DNA from: DATKJY01 sp964540105
GTDB lineage: Bacteria > Zixibacteria > MSB-5A5 > GN15 > FEB-12
NCBI GenBank assembly: GCA_964540105.1
Contig: CAZILL010000003.1
Location: forward strand, 186,001-250,000
Direction: 5' to 3'
Length of the DNA stretch: 64,000 nt
How positions within the stretch are numbered: the stretch's first letter is position 1; the number at the start of each line of letters is the position of its first letter. This document shows, one piece after another, positions 42,579 to 52,223 of the stretch. The translations under genes and the position numbers were made by a program. The notes under the pieces are model-generated. The model worked only from the letters and a program-made list of their open reading frames with translations. It was not told the origin of the DNA and ran no database searches.

Positions 42579-45299
42579 CTACTTGGTGTCCAGCCAGTTA
42601 TCGCCGACACCAGTATTGACCACAAGCGGGACTTTGAGCGACGCTGCGTGTTCCATCCCATCCTTCACGATTCGACGAACACGCTCAAGCTCGTCTCTTT
42701 TCACGTCGAACACAAGCTCGTCATGAACCTGAAGCACCATGCGTGACTGAAAGGAACGAAGCTCCCTCGCAATCTTGATCATCGCAACCTTGATAATGTC
42801 AGCGGCAGTACCCTGGATGGGAGTATTTATGGCTGTCCGCTCAGCAAACTGCCGGACATTGTAGTTCTTATCGTTGATTTCGGGTAAATACCGCCGACGA
42901 CCAAAGAGCGTTGTCACGAAGCCCTTCTCTCGCGCTGTCTGCTTGGTCGAGTCCATGTAACCCTTGATGCCGGGATAGCGGGCGAAGTACGTGGTGATGA
43001 ACTGCTGCGCGTCATCGACACTCATCTGAGATTGTTGCGAGAGCCCGTAAGCTGTTACGCCGTAGACTATCGCAAAATTGCAGGTCTTCGCTGTTCGCCG
43101 CTGCTGAGCGGTCACTTCGGAAATATTTACCCCGAAGACTTCCGCAGCCGTTCGTGAATGAATGTCCTCCTCCCTCCTGAATGCCTCAATCAATCCCGAG
43201 TCCTCTGCGCAATGAGCCAGAATGCGAAGTTCCACCTGGGAATAATCGGCGGAAAGCAGAACATGATCTTCGTCGCACGGAACAAACGCCTTGCGGATCT
43301 CTCGTCCTTCATCAGTCCTGATCGGTATGTTCTGGAGATTCGGGTTGGTCGATGAGAGTCTTCCAGTCGCCGCGATCGTCTGGTTGAATGACGTATGAAC
43401 CCGACCGGTTGACGTGTTTATCATGGTGGGAAGAGCGTCAACATAAGTGCTCTTAAGCTTACTTACCTGTCGAAAGCGCAGGATCAGGTCCGGGAAGGGG
43501 TGCAACCGCGCCAGTTCTTCCAACACGCTGACATCGGTCGAGAACACCGTCTTCTTGGCTGTTTTGCCTTTTGTGGGAAGCTGGAGTTTCTCGAAGAGGA
43601 TGTGCCCGAGTTGCTGCGTTGAGTTAATGTTGAACTCCCCTCCAGCGATCGCGTAAATCTCGCTCTTCAAGTTCTCCTGTTTCCGTTCCATCTCGATGGA
43701 CAAGGCGTCAAGGAAGCCTCCATCGATCCGAACCCCGGCCATTTCCATGGACGCCAGGACCTCAATGAGTGGCAACTCGATGTTGTAGTAGAGATTGTTC
43801 AAGTCATGACGGTCTATCTCAGGGGCCAGGAGACCGCGAAGTCGGTACGTGAAGTCGGCATCTTCGGCTGAGTATTCGGTTGCCTGAGCAATTGACGTTG
43901 CGTCGAATGTTCCGGCGTTCTTGCCGCTGCCGATGAGATCGCTGATGGGAATCATCTTGTGGTCGAAGTGCTTCAGCGCCATGAAGTCAAGCGAGTGCTG
44001 ACGTCCAGAGGGGTTGATGACATACGACGCAATCATAGTGTCAAACGCGATTGGACTGACCGTGATGCCGTGCCGCAAAAGGACTTCATAGTCGTACTTG
44101 ATGTTCTGGCCGAACTTCTGGACAGACGTTTCTTCAAGCAACCGCTTCAAAATCGGAAGCGCCTGTTCCTGCGGAAGATTCAGATCTGGTTCGAGTGAAT
44201 GCCCCAACGGAATATAATAACCGATGCCTGCCCTGTCGGAAAGAGAGACGCCGACCAGCCGCGCCACCATCGGGTCAAGCGATGTTGTCTCGGTGTCAAC
44301 CGCCACTTCCGAACAACTCAGCAGTTTCGCTGTGAGCCCCTCAAGCGCTACTATGGTGCCAATTGTCTCGTACTGAACGTCCCTTGACTTCGGCATTGTG
44401 TCTGTTTCAATTTCAGTCGTCCGAGGTCCCAGTTGCTTCAGGAGGTTTGTGAATTCCAGCTCCATGAATAGAGCCTTCGCGGCCTCATAGTTGATCGGCC
44501 TTCTAACGAGTGTATCCAAATCGTACTCGATGGGAACCGAGGTCATGATCGTGACGAGCTCTTTAGAGAGGCGGGCAGACTCGACTCCTGTGCGGACTTT
44601 TTCGCGCACGCCCTTGGCGGCTATTCGATCAGGACTCGCCAAAACAGCCTCAAGCGTGCCAAATTGTTCGAGGAGATTGTCGGCAGTCTTTGGGCCAATA
44701 CCAGCGATTCCCGGCACGTTATCAGAATTATCCCCCATAAGGGCAAGTTTATCGATCACCTGTTCCGGGTAGACACCGAACTTTGCCTTGACTTCCTCGC
44801 GACCCAGGCGTTCCGGCGGCTCTGATCCTTTCTTGGGCGTGTAGATTCGGACCTTGTCGCTCACGAGTTGGAAGTAGTCTTTATCACCTGTAACGCACCA
44901 GACGTCGTATTCCCTGGCCTCCGCAGCTTTCGCCAGAGTACCGATGATGTCGTCAGCTTCGTAGCCGGCTAACTCGAATTCGACAAGGGATAAGGCATGC
45001 ACAGCGGCATGAATTCTCGGTAGTTGCTGCACCAATTCATCAGGCATTTTGGCTCGGGTCGACTTGTACTCAGCATAACGATCATGCCGAAACGTCGGAT
45101 GTTTGGAATCAAACACAACCGCAACCGAGTCCGGTTCTTCCTCTTTGAGAATCTTCAGGAGAGAATTGACAAACCCGAACGTTGCTGAAGTGTCCTCGCC
45201 ACGCGAATTGATCAGCGGATTGCGGACAAACGCAAAATACGCGCGATAGAAAATCGACGACCCGTCAACAAGATAGAGAGTTCTCCTCGACGCGCTCAT
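42579..45299 (-). CDS. polA: DNA polymerase I
   Basis: 906 residues with all three domains. The 5' nuclease has VDGSSIFYRAYFAF, YEADDIIGTLAKAA, VTGDKDYFQLV and ALMGDNSDNVPGIAGIG. The proofreading domain appears active: VAVDTETTSLDP gives DxE, with NIKYDYEVL and AEDADFTYRL. Polymerase motif A is DYSQVELRILAH, motif B RRTAKTCNFAIVYGVTAYG (Phe at the sugar-selection position) and motif C LQVHDELVFDV. It fills gaps and removes primers. Starts in an ATGA overlap with nadD. Confidence 0.97.
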   Translation of the reverse strand: MSASRRTLYLVDGSSIFYRAYFAFVRNPLINSRGEDTSATFGFVNSLLKILKEEEPDSVAVVFDSKHPTFRHDRYAEYKSTRAKMPDELVQQLPRIHAAVHALSLVEFELAGYEADDIIGTLAKAAEAREYDVWCVTGDKDYFQLVSDKVRIYTPKKGSEPPERLGREEVKAKFGVYPEQVIDKLALMGDNSDNVPGIAGIGPKTADNLLEQFGTLEAVLASPDRIAAKGVREKVRTGVESARLSKELVTIMTSVPIEYDLDTLVRRPINYEAAKALFMELEFTNLLKQLGPRTTEIETDTMPKSRDVQYETIGTIVALEGLTAKLLSCSEVAVDTETTSLDPMVARLVGVSLSDRAGIGYYIPLGHSLEPDLNLPQEQALPILKRLLEETSVQKFGQNIKYDYEVLLRHGITVSPIAFDTMIASYVINPSGRQHSLDFMALKHFDHKMIPISDLIGSGKNAGTFDATSIAQATEYSAEDADFTYRLRGLLAPEIDRHDLNNLYYNIELPLIEVLASMEMAGVRIDGGFLDALSIEMERKQENLKSEIYAIAGGEFNINSTQQLGHILFEKLQLPTKGKTAKKTVFSTDVSVLEELARLHPFPDLILRFRQVSKLKSTYVDALPTMINTSTGRVHTSFNQTIAATGRLSSTNPNLQNIPIRTDEGREIRKAFVPCDEDHVLLSADYSQVELRILAHCAEDSGLIEAFRREEDIHSRTAAEVFGVNISEVTAQQRRTAKTCNFAIVYGVTAYGLSQQSQMSVDDAQQFITTYFARYPGIKGYMDSTKQTAREKGFVTTLFGRRRYLPEINDKNYNVRQFAERTAINTPIQGTAADIIKVAMIKIARELRSFQSRMVLQVHDELVFDVKRDELERVRRIVKDGMEHAASLKVPLVVNTGVGDNWLDTK

Positions 45300-45910
45300 T
45301 GGTACAACCCACGCTCTTCGATGTATTCGGCAACCGACGTAGGAACTAGTCGCGTCAGTTCCTCTGGCGTGACGCCGCGAGCAATAGCATCACGAATTTC
45401 GCTTGAAGAGACATCCACGAGGCTGCTCGCGATGAACTCGATACTTCCTTTCGGAAACCATGCCAATGATGCCGAGTCAAATGGAGGTCTCGCCCCGGCG
45501 AGAATGGATATCTCACCAAGAATCTCTTCAGGGTGGTACCAACCGCTGAACGTGGCCAGATTGTCAGCCCCGATAATCAGGTACCATACGACCCCCGGAT
45601 ACTTCCTCTTCAGTGCTTTGACGCTGTTGAGCGTGTAGCAGGGTTGTTCCATCTCCTGCTCGATCGCGCTGGCGGTGAAAGTCGCGTCCCGGTGGACTGC
45701 CCGAGAGACCATTTCCACCCGCTCTTCGAAACTGGCCGAACATGGAATCGTGCGGTGCGGCGGGCGAAACGACACAGTGAACAGGACCCCATCAAGTCTC
45801 TTTGCGGATGCTACATCGCGAGCGAGGGCGAGATGACCACGGTGAATCGGGTCAAACACGCCTCCGAGAATGCCCCAGCTCTCCCCTGCTTCAGGAACCG
45901 GCTTTAGCAT
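45296..45910 (-). CDS. nadD: Nicotinate-nucleotide adenylyltransferase
   Basis: 204 residues from the ATG at 45910; a longer frame back to 46090 is the antisense-free overlap with bamD and has no domain content. The nucleotidyltransferase motif GGVFDPIHRGHLALARDV is near the N-terminus. YLIIGADNLATFSGWYHPEEI and the terminal VDVSSSEIRDAI motif are characteristic of NadD. It makes nicotinate adenine dinucleotide on the way to NAD. It overlaps bamD by 20 bases and polA by four. The start has no clear ribosome site and is probably coupled. Confidence 0.93.
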   Translation of the reverse strand: MLKPVPEAGESWGILGGVFDPIHRGHLALARDVASAKRLDGVLFTVSFRPPHRTIPCSASFEERVEMVSRAVHRDATFTASAIEQEMEQPCYTLNSVKALKRKYPGVVWYLIIGADNLATFSGWYHPEEILGEISILAGARPPFDSASLAWFPKGSIEFIASSLVDVSSSEIRDAIARGVTPEELTRLVPTSVAEYIEERGLYQ

Positions 45911-46826
45911 TGGCGGTGTCGATTGCGTGCTCTTCTCCGATGGTCCGGAGGTACTCCCGAGCCTTCCCGACGTGCCGGTCCTGTGGGAAACTCTTAATGA
46001 AGAGAGCAAACTGCTCTCGCGCTCTTGCATAATCCTTCTTCTCGAAGGCCTGCTTGCCTGCCATGAAGGCTGACTTGGCAGCGAGCTCACCCGCCTGTGC
46101 TACCAAAGTGTTAGTTGGGAACACGGTCCGAAAGTTCTCAAACCGCGTGCGAGCCAGGTCGTAATTCCCCAGATTGTATTCTGCCTGAGCGATTCCGAAA
46201 ATCGCCAGCGGGGCAAACTCGGTGTCGGTGTAATCGTCAGCCACTTTCTGGTAATAGATTTTTGCTGCGGCAGGTGCGTTGATGCGAGTGTAAACCAATC
46301 CCCCTTCGAATAACTTACGCGCCAATCGCGTGTGCGCCAGCTTCAGGTACTTCTGAGCGTCAGCAATCAACTCCGATTCGGGATGATCTACCACAAAGTC
46401 CTCCAGCAGGCGTATGGCACTCTCCAATTCGGTCTGATCGAGGGCAAAGTGCTTCGGCGCCCCCTCGAACGTGCTGACTCCCTTCATGAATTGCGCCTGA
46501 ACTGCGTACACGGAGGACGGATAGTTCACGGCCAAACGGTTGAATTCAACGGCCGCAAGTGCGTAGTCCTGATTTCCGTAGTGCGACATGGCGAGAAAGA
46601 ACTGGGCCGTATCCACGACTGAGTTTCCCGGAAAGTTGTACACAACCGCGTGGAAAGTCTCGATGGAGCTGAGGTACTGTTTCTTCTCGTATTGCCGTTT
46701 CCCGCGCTGGAACAATTCATCAGCAGATAAGTTGGTGAGGGACTGGTTCCCAACACACCCAACAAACGAAGCGAATACTCCCAGGAGAGCCAGGCCGAGG
46801 CTGATTCTGAATGATTGTGCGATCAA
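45891..46826 (-). CDS. bamD: BamD-like outer-membrane assembly lipoprotein
   Basis: 311 residues. Lipoprotein signal ending VFASFVGC (Cys near residue 24). The first half has BamD/YfiO TPR repeats: LSADELFQRGKRQYEKKQYLS, FHAVVYNFPGNSVVDTAQ and NYPSSVYAVQAQFMKG. Further TPRs occupy the C-terminal half (ALFIKSFPQDRHVGKAREYL). BamD is the essential periplasmic partner of BamA in inserting beta-barrel proteins. The extra C-terminal TPRs make it longer than E. coli BamD (about 245 residues). It fits with lptD and lolA in the same run. Confidence 0.87.
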   Translation of the reverse strand: MIAQSFRISLGLALLGVFASFVGCVGNQSLTNLSADELFQRGKRQYEKKQYLSSIETFHAVVYNFPGNSVVDTAQFFLAMSHYGNQDYALAAVEFNRLAVNYPSSVYAVQAQFMKGVSTFEGAPKHFALDQTELESAIRLLEDFVVDHPESELIADAQKYLKLAHTRLARKLFEGGLVYTRINAPAAAKIYYQKVADDYTDTEFAPLAIFGIAQAEYNLGNYDLARTRFENFRTVFPTNTLVAQAGELAAKSAFMAGKQAFEKKDYARAREQFALFIKSFPQDRHVGKAREYLRTIGEEHAIDTANAKAGS

Positions 46827-47467
46827 GTGCGGTACGCCTCCTTGAGGTTCTTATAGGTCTCCATGACTCGCGTGAAATACTGCTTCGGTAACGGGCGGTT
46901 TTCGCGAATGATCCCCGCCATCTTGCTCTCCCCCATGTTGTAGGATACGAGCGCTTCCTTGAGGTCCTTGTATTTTAGTATCAGCTCGAAAAGGCGATAG
47001 GCGCCGAGCTTGATGTTGGTCTCCGGTTCCATCAGCGTTGGTGTACCGGACCAAACGACGCCGGCGCGAGGCGCGACATCCGCGCCGGTAATTGGCGCCA
47101 ATTGCATCAGTCCTGCCGCTCCCTTCTCGGATATTTGGCCCTTCTTAAAGGTCGATTCGGTCAGTATGATCGATATGAGAAACAGGGGATCGTAGTGGTA
47201 CTTCCGACTCTCGCTGAAAATGACATTCGTAAGTTTCCCAACCTCGTCCTTGGTGAAACCTATTTGAAAGTCTTCAATTGCCTTGTAAAGTTGAAGTTTC
47301 TCTTCAAGCTCAGCAATACGTTTCTGCTGAAACGACACTTGCTTTTCCAGGTCAAACTTGTTCTTCACCAGGTAGATTGACAGGGCTGATTGCAGCAGGT
47401 AGATCAGCACAAGCACAAAGGCGACCGGTTTCGACAGATAAATGCCCAGTTTTTCAAAATGGATCAT
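46823..47467 (-). CDS. Membrane-anchored lytic transglycosylase (SLT domain)
   Basis: 214 residues. One N-terminal transmembrane helix (PVAFVLVLIYLLQSALSIYLV), a coiled coil (KQVSFQQKRIAELEEKLQLY) and an SLT goose-lysozyme-like domain. The catalytic Glu lies in IILTESTFKKG, followed by GAAGLMQLAPITG, EPETNIKLGAYRL and LVSYNMGESKM. It cleaves MurNAc-GlcNAc with 1,6-anhydro product formation in the periplasm. Overlaps rimO and bamD genes by four bases each (ATGA). Confidence 0.92.
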   Translation of the reverse strand: MIHFEKLGIYLSKPVAFVLVLIYLLQSALSIYLVKNKFDLEKQVSFQQKRIAELEEKLQLYKAIEDFQIGFTKDEVGKLTNVIFSESRKYHYDPLFLISIILTESTFKKGQISEKGAAGLMQLAPITGADVAPRAGVVWSGTPTLMEPETNIKLGAYRLFELILKYKDLKEALVSYNMGESKMAGIIRENRPLPKQYFTRVMETYKNLKEAYRT

Positions 47468-48792
47468 TGCCTGGTACTCCTTGCTGTTCCGTGCAGATCA
47501 TATCCGTCACTGCTCTCGATGACCACATCAGCCATATCCCCTACTCTTAGCTCGTCGCCCGTGATGCGGACCTCCTGGTCGATGTCGGGACAGTCAGCGT
47601 AGGTTCTGCCGATGGCAGTGATGCCGTCGAAAATCGAATCGACAAGCACGGGAACGGTCCGCCCGATCATGGTCTGATTATTGGCAAACGCTATCTCTCG
47701 CTGTATGGTCATCAATTCGTCCATGCGCCTGACCTTGATCTCTTCGTCGATTTGATTGGGCATCTGCTCGGCAGGAGTATCCTCTTCAACAGAGTACGGA
47801 AACACCCCCATTCGGTCAAACTTGTACTCACGAACGAAATCTCGTAGCTCGTCGAACTGTTCCTCAGTCTCGCCGGGGAACCCCACAATGAACGTCGTTC
47901 TAAGAGTGGCTTCCCTCCGTTTCAACCTAATGTTCTCCAGAACCCGCTCTATCCCTTTTCGATCAATCTGGCGATGCATTCTCGCCAATATCTCTGAGTT
48001 GATATGTTGAAACGGCAAATCAAAATACGGAAGGGTTTTGTTGTCATCAAGCAGATACTCGACAAGTTCCTCCTCGAGCTTGGCTGGATGTAAATACATC
48101 AGCCTGATCCAGGAAATCCCGTCGATTTTTTCAAGCTCCTTCAGGAGCGTGATAATTGTCGTGCCGTCAGAGAGGCCGTAGCCATACATCGTCGCTTCCT
48201 GCGACACGAGTATTAGTTCCTTCTTGCCGTTATTCGCCAGAAACTCCGCTTCCCGCACGATACTCTCCAGCGGGCGACTCCGAAAACGCCCGCGCATGAG
48301 TGGTATGGCACAATACGTGCACGCGCGATCGCAGCCATCTGAAATCTTCAGATACGAAAAAGGGAGCGCGTCAGCGATAAATCGATTGCGCCAGCTCAAG
48401 TAGCCGAGCTTGCGCGCCTCTATCCGGATCGTCTTCTCAATTCGTTTTCCCGAACCGACCGCGTTCGCGATTGAGTCAAGAGCGCCGAGTCCAAATGCGC
48501 CGTCCAGCTCCGGGATCCCCTTCAAGAGTTCATCTCCGTTTCGCTGTGCCAGACAGCCCGCAGCGTAAATTGTCTTGAGTTGACTGGACTGCTTCAGTTG
48601 ACCGAGCCGAAGCAGTTCGTTGATCGACTCCTGCTTGGCCGGAAGGATAAATCCGCATGTGTTGACAATGATCGACTCAGCATCCTCCGCTCTCGCTACG
48701 GCCTCGTGCCCGTCATCGATCAATCGCGCGGAGATATAATCCGCATCGACGTCGTTCTTCGGGCAGCCCAGTTTATGAACAAAGAATCTCAT
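47464..48792 (-). CDS. rimO: Ribosomal protein S12 methylthiotransferase
   Basis: 442 residues. N-terminal UPF0004 domain with three Cys for the auxiliary cluster (KLGCPKNDVDAD, VNTCGFI and AAGCLAQRNGD). The radical-SAM cluster motif is GCDRACTYCAIPLMRG, and the C-terminal TRAM domain ends the protein. The N-terminus LGCPKNxVD separates RimO from MiaB. It adds a methylthio group to Asp of ribosomal protein S12. Sits three bases downstream of the lolA gene. Confidence 0.95.
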   Translation of the reverse strand: MRFFVHKLGCPKNDVDADYISARLIDDGHEAVARAEDAESIIVNTCGFILPAKQESINELLRLGQLKQSSQLKTIYAAGCLAQRNGDELLKGIPELDGAFGLGALDSIANAVGSGKRIEKTIRIEARKLGYLSWRNRFIADALPFSYLKISDGCDRACTYCAIPLMRGRFRSRPLESIVREAEFLANNGKKELILVSQEATMYGYGLSDGTTIITLLKELEKIDGISWIRLMYLHPAKLEEELVEYLLDDNKTLPYFDLPFQHINSEILARMHRQIDRKGIERVLENIRLKRREATLRTTFIVGFPGETEEQFDELRDFVREYKFDRMGVFPYSVEEDTPAEQMPNQIDEEIKVRRMDELMTIQREIAFANNQTMIGRTVPVLVDSIFDGITAIGRTYADCPDIDQEVRITGDELRVGDMADVVIESSDGYDLHGTARSTRQ

Positions 48793-48795
48793 CTG

Positions 48796-49407
48796 TTACA
48801 ACTTCACTCTTTCGACAGAATCAGGAAAGTCAGGCTCAAACTCACGATCTTCGCAGGTCACCCTGAGTTCCTGCCTTTCCAGAATAATACTCACCAGCTC
48901 GCCGTTGACATCGCGGTATTCAAGGCGTTCGATCCGATCCTTCTCTTTGCTCAGAGTGATACGTAGGGAGTCCGGAATGTTGCGAACGCCGACAGCTGTT
49001 CGTACAAGTCGATACACTGAGCCAACTCGATCGACATAGGTTTCGAAGAAATCATCGAGTCTTGTAATATACGAAACCTCTTTGCTGAAAGCTATGCTCG
49101 AATCTACCCCTTCGACAATCACCTGGTCATTCTCCTGAGAGTAACTATATAAGTGCCGGGCATCATTAAGGAACTGGTCCGTTCCTAATGTGACCCGATA
49201 GCGTCCATCGCGAGCGATCAGCGCCGTCCCGTGACTGGTGTCGGTCTGGCGAAAGATGCTCGAGTGCAGGATGCTCAGGAACTCAAGGCGTACGCACCCC
49301 GCGGCCTTAAGTTCGCCCTTGATCTTATCAAATTTGTCTGCGGCCCAGAGCGAGTGAACGCTGAAAGAACAGGCAGCCAGCATGGTGAGCATGATACGTT
49401 TCAACAC
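48796..49407 (-). CDS. lolA: Outer-membrane lipoprotein carrier protein LolA
   Basis: 203 residues. Signal peptide (LTMLAACSFSVHSLWAADKF). The mature protein has the LolA pattern: amphipathic N-terminal helix, then RLEFLSILHSSIFRQTDTSHGTALIARDGRYRV-like strands, VIVEGVDSSIAF and LRITLSKEKDRIERLEYRDVNGELV. LolA ferries lipoproteins across the periplasm. It follows ftsK by 26 bases, the same order as in E. coli and many other bacteria, which strengthens the call. Confidence 0.86.
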   Translation of the reverse strand: MLKRIMLTMLAACSFSVHSLWAADKFDKIKGELKAAGCVRLEFLSILHSSIFRQTDTSHGTALIARDGRYRVTLGTDQFLNDARHLYSYSQENDQVIVEGVDSSIAFSKEVSYITRLDDFFETYVDRVGSVYRLVRTAVGVRNIPDSLRITLSKEKDRIERLEYRDVNGELVSIILERQELRVTCEDREFEPDFPDSVERVKL

Positions 49408-49433
49408 AGCCTCTTATACAGGGAACACGTCGT

Positions 49434-51731
49434 TCAGTTCGGCTCAGCGCTCTGTCGCATAGGTGGTGGAGTTCCGGAGAAGAGCGTCTCAAGGTAGCTC
49501 TTATCGACGATTACCTCGCGAGCCTTGGAGCCGTCAAACGGAGATACGATGCCGGCCTCCTCAAGTTTGTCGATCAGCCGGGCGGCGCGCTGGTAGCCGA
49601 TTCCAAGACGACGCTGGAGCAATGACACCGAGCCCTGCTTGTGGCGAACGACCACCTCGCACGCTTCCCGAAACAGAGGATCACCGAGGTCGAGCTCAGA
49701 ATCGCCACCCTCTTCCGAGGACTGAGAGATGTTCTCAAGCGGGAGGGCGCCAACACCCTGCTCCTTGATGAACTCAACAACCCGATCGGTCTCTTCACTC
49801 GAAAGAAAGGCGCCGTGTATGCGCATGGCTTCTGGTTGCCCGGCGCTCAGGAAAAGCATATCACCGGAACCAAGCAGTTTCTCGGCGCCATTGGCGTCGA
49901 TAATCGTCCGCGAATCGACTTTCGAAGCCACCTGGAAAGCAATCCGCGCTGGAAAATTCGCCTTGATGAGCCCGGTAATGACATCAACCGACGGGCGCTG
50001 CGTGGCAAGTATCAAGTGTATACCCACAGCGCGGGCCATCTGGGCCAATCTGGTAATCAGCAGTTCGGTCTTCGACGTGGACGACGACATCATCAGGTCC
50101 GCGAGTTCGTCGACAAACAGCACCATATACGGAAGCTTGTCCTCTTCCTTAAGCTGCTTTCGGTTGTAATCTTCGATGTTACGAACGGATACGGCTGCCA
50201 GCTTTCGATAGCGATTCTCCATCTCTACCACCGCATCTGCAAATACTCTTTCAGCCTGCTTTGACGTCGTCACCACCGGCCGTCCGAGGTGAGGAATCCC
50301 GGAGTACACCGATAGCTCAAGCATCTTGGGATCGACAAAAATGAATCGTATCTGCATGGGATGCATGCGATATATCAGGGTTGTAATCAGCGCGTTCATG
50401 CAGACCGACTTCCCCGACCCCGTTGCGCCGGCAATCAAGAGATGGGGCATGCGCGCAAGGTCTGCCACAAACGGCTTCCCCGCGGTTGTCTTCCCAAGGG
50501 CAAGGGGCAATCGGATGGCGGGATTTCGGAATTCCTCCGAGGATAGTATGTCACGAAGGTAGACCTGCTGCGGACTGCGATTGGGAATTTCCACGCCCAC
50601 CGCCGCCTTTCCTGGGATGGGAGCTATGATCCGAATTCGCTTCGCTTTGAGCGCCAGGGCGAGGTCGTCGGCGAGATTGATTATCTGATTGACTTTGATG
50701 CCTACGCCCGGCTTGAATTCATAGCGGGTAATTACCGGTCCGGGAAACCGATCAATATTCCCCTCCACCGCTACACCAAATGTTTCCAGCGTCTCTTTCA
50801 GCATCTTGGCCGTCGCATTCAGTTCGTCGGTCGTCACTGAACTGTTCTCGTGAGGGCTTTCGGTCAGAAGTTCGAGCCCCGGATAGGTATAGGAAATCGA
50901 CCGTATCTGAACAGGCTCGACTCCCCTTCTGAGCGTAGCTTTCCTCTTCCCGGCCTCTGACCGCTCCCCCTGCTCGAGCTCAACCTCACCTGATTCAGGC
51001 TCTCCAACGGACGGCTCTAGCCCCGCATTCATCTCGCTGGCGAAAATCTCCTTGAACTGATCTTCGGACTCATCTGCTCCTTTGGAGTGACGATGCCCAA
51101 ACGCCCAGCGAAAACTGAGGAATGATCTTCCAAAGCCGCCTATTGACTGAAACAGCTTCTTGTATGGCGATACACCGGCACTGCGCAGCTGTCCGAGCAG
51201 AAAGGGTGTGAAATAAGTATACAGGAGGAGCAGAATGGCGATCAGTCCTCCGAGTACAAGGTAGGACCCGAGGTCTCCCAGGAGCCTTACGGAGAGACGG
51301 CTCAGTATCTCCCCCGAGTAGCCGCCAAGAGCGCCGTCCATTTCGAGGACCGATCCGCTCTGTACGCGAGGCACATTAGCCATCATCGTCGCCAGCAACC
51401 CCACCGCAAGGAGAAACGATACTCTCAGTGGAATGCGATCGGCAAGCTTTGGTAGCAGAAGCCGCAGTGAAACGGAGAGCAGCCCTACAGGCAGGAAGAA
51501 CGAAAGCCACCCGAACAGGAAGGCCATCATGTAAGCGAGGTAGGCGCCCATCATGCCGGCCCCGTTGGCAAAGTTGATTTCAAACGGATTGAGCTGGCTG
51601 TCAACTTCCCCCCTGATTCGCGCGTCATCCGCTGCACGATGGGTGACAAACGAAACCAAGAGAAACAGCGCCACAACGATTAGGATGGCGCCGATCGTTC
51701 TTCTGGTCTTCTGAGCTTTCTTTCTGGCCAT
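49434..51731 (-). CDS. ftsK: DNA translocase FtsK/SpoIIIE
   Basis: 765 residues from the ATG at 51731, preceded by AGGTAC; an upstream in-frame start adds 14 residues. Four or five N-terminal transmembrane segments (about residues 15-190), a short acidic linker (residues about 235-290) and the alpha/beta motor with Walker A GATGSGKSV and Walker B MVLFVDELADLMM. PEAMRIHGAFLSSEETDRVV precedes a C-terminal gamma winged helix (QGSVSLLQRRLGIGYQRAARLI) that reads polar DNA motifs. It moves chromosome ends through the closing septum. Shorter linker than E. coli FtsK, like SpoIIIE. Confidence 0.96.
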   Translation of the reverse strand: MARKKAQKTRRTIGAILIVVALFLLVSFVTHRAADDARIRGEVDSQLNPFEINFANGAGMMGAYLAYMMAFLFGWLSFFLPVGLLSVSLRLLLPKLADRIPLRVSFLLAVGLLATMMANVPRVQSGSVLEMDGALGGYSGEILSRLSVRLLGDLGSYLVLGGLIAILLLLYTYFTPFLLGQLRSAGVSPYKKLFQSIGGFGRSFLSFRWAFGHRHSKGADESEDQFKEIFASEMNAGLEPSVGEPESGEVELEQGERSEAGKRKATLRRGVEPVQIRSISYTYPGLELLTESPHENSSVTTDELNATAKMLKETLETFGVAVEGNIDRFPGPVITRYEFKPGVGIKVNQIINLADDLALALKAKRIRIIAPIPGKAAVGVEIPNRSPQQVYLRDILSSEEFRNPAIRLPLALGKTTAGKPFVADLARMPHLLIAGATGSGKSVCMNALITTLIYRMHPMQIRFIFVDPKMLELSVYSGIPHLGRPVVTTSKQAERVFADAVVEMENRYRKLAAVSVRNIEDYNRKQLKEEDKLPYMVLFVDELADLMMSSSTSKTELLITRLAQMARAVGIHLILATQRPSVDVITGLIKANFPARIAFQVASKVDSRTIIDANGAEKLLGSGDMLFLSAGQPEAMRIHGAFLSSEETDRVVEFIKEQGVGALPLENISQSSEEGGDSELDLGDPLFREACEVVVRHKQGSVSLLQRRLGIGYQRAARLIDKLEEAGIVSPFDGSKAREVIVDKSYLETLFSGTPPPMRQSAEPN

Positions 51732-51783
51732 TGTGGTACCTGAGAAAATCGTGATGACCACGCCAAAATGCAATCATAAACCA

Positions 51784-51816
51784 AGAAAAAAAGAGGCAGG
51801 GATTCGTCCCTGCCTC
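51784..51816 (-). terminator. Intrinsic terminator downstream of the HU gene
   Basis: GAGGCAGGGA (51793-51802), loop TTCG (51803-51806) and TCCCTGCCTC (51807-51816) form a perfect 10-base-pair hairpin. On the minus strand it is followed by seven Ts (51792-51786) and CTTGG. It lies 22 bases after the HU stop and before ftsK, so it should end HU transcription and leave ftsK with its own promoter. It is the clearest terminator in the window. Confidence 0.9.
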
Positions 51817-51838
51817 GCAAATGATCCGCGGTGAATCG

Positions 51839-52114
51839 CTACTTGCGGATCGCCTCTTTGAGTCGACTTCCCGCGCGAAAAACCGGAACCTTCGTGGCGG
51901 GAATGCTTATGACCGCCCCGGTCCGAGGGTTGCGTCCGGCTCTCGGCTTGCGCTTCGACACGCTGAACGTTCCAAATCCCGAGAAACTGACCTTTTTGCC
52001 AGCTCGGAGCTGGACCGTGATTCCGGCCATGAACGCATCGAGCGCTTGCACAGCCTGCTTCTTGGTAATCCCCGACTTCGTCGCCATCACAGCAATCATG
52101 TCGTCTTTTGTCAT
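51839..52114 (-). CDS. hup: HU-family DNA-binding protein
   Basis: 91 residues, the standard HU length. N-terminal helices (KDDMIAVMATKSGITKKQAVQALDAF), strand region KVSFSGFGTFSVSKRKPRAGRNP with the conserved beta-arm GRNPRTG, and PVFRAGSRLKEAI at the end. Histone-like bending of DNA. The ATG follows GAGGAA. Followed by a strong terminator, so probably a separate highly expressed transcript. Confidence 0.95.
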   Translation of the reverse strand: MTKDDMIAVMATKSGITKKQAVQALDAFMAGITVQLRAGKKVSFSGFGTFSVSKRKPRAGRNPRTGAVISIPATKVPVFRAGSRLKEAIRK

Positions 52115-52164
52115 AAGACGTTCCTCTCTTAGATTACGCGCGAAAACTTCCTGTTCTCGAAGGC

Positions 52165-52193
52165 AAGAGAGTCACGATCCTATAGTTTGTCAA
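52165..52193 (-). promoter_or_regulatory. Putative promoter of the HU gene
   Basis: A perfect consensus -35 TTGACA lies at 52193-52188 on the minus strand. The hexamer 17 bases further on is TCTCTT (52170-52165), a poor -10; a TATAGG at 52184-52179 is too close to serve. A T-rich stretch (TTTTTG) after an imperfect hairpin at 52226-52196 may end lptD transcription just upstream. Confidence 0.35.
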
Positions 52194-52223
52194 GCAAAAA
52201 CAGCCCCCAGCGCCGGAGTTCGG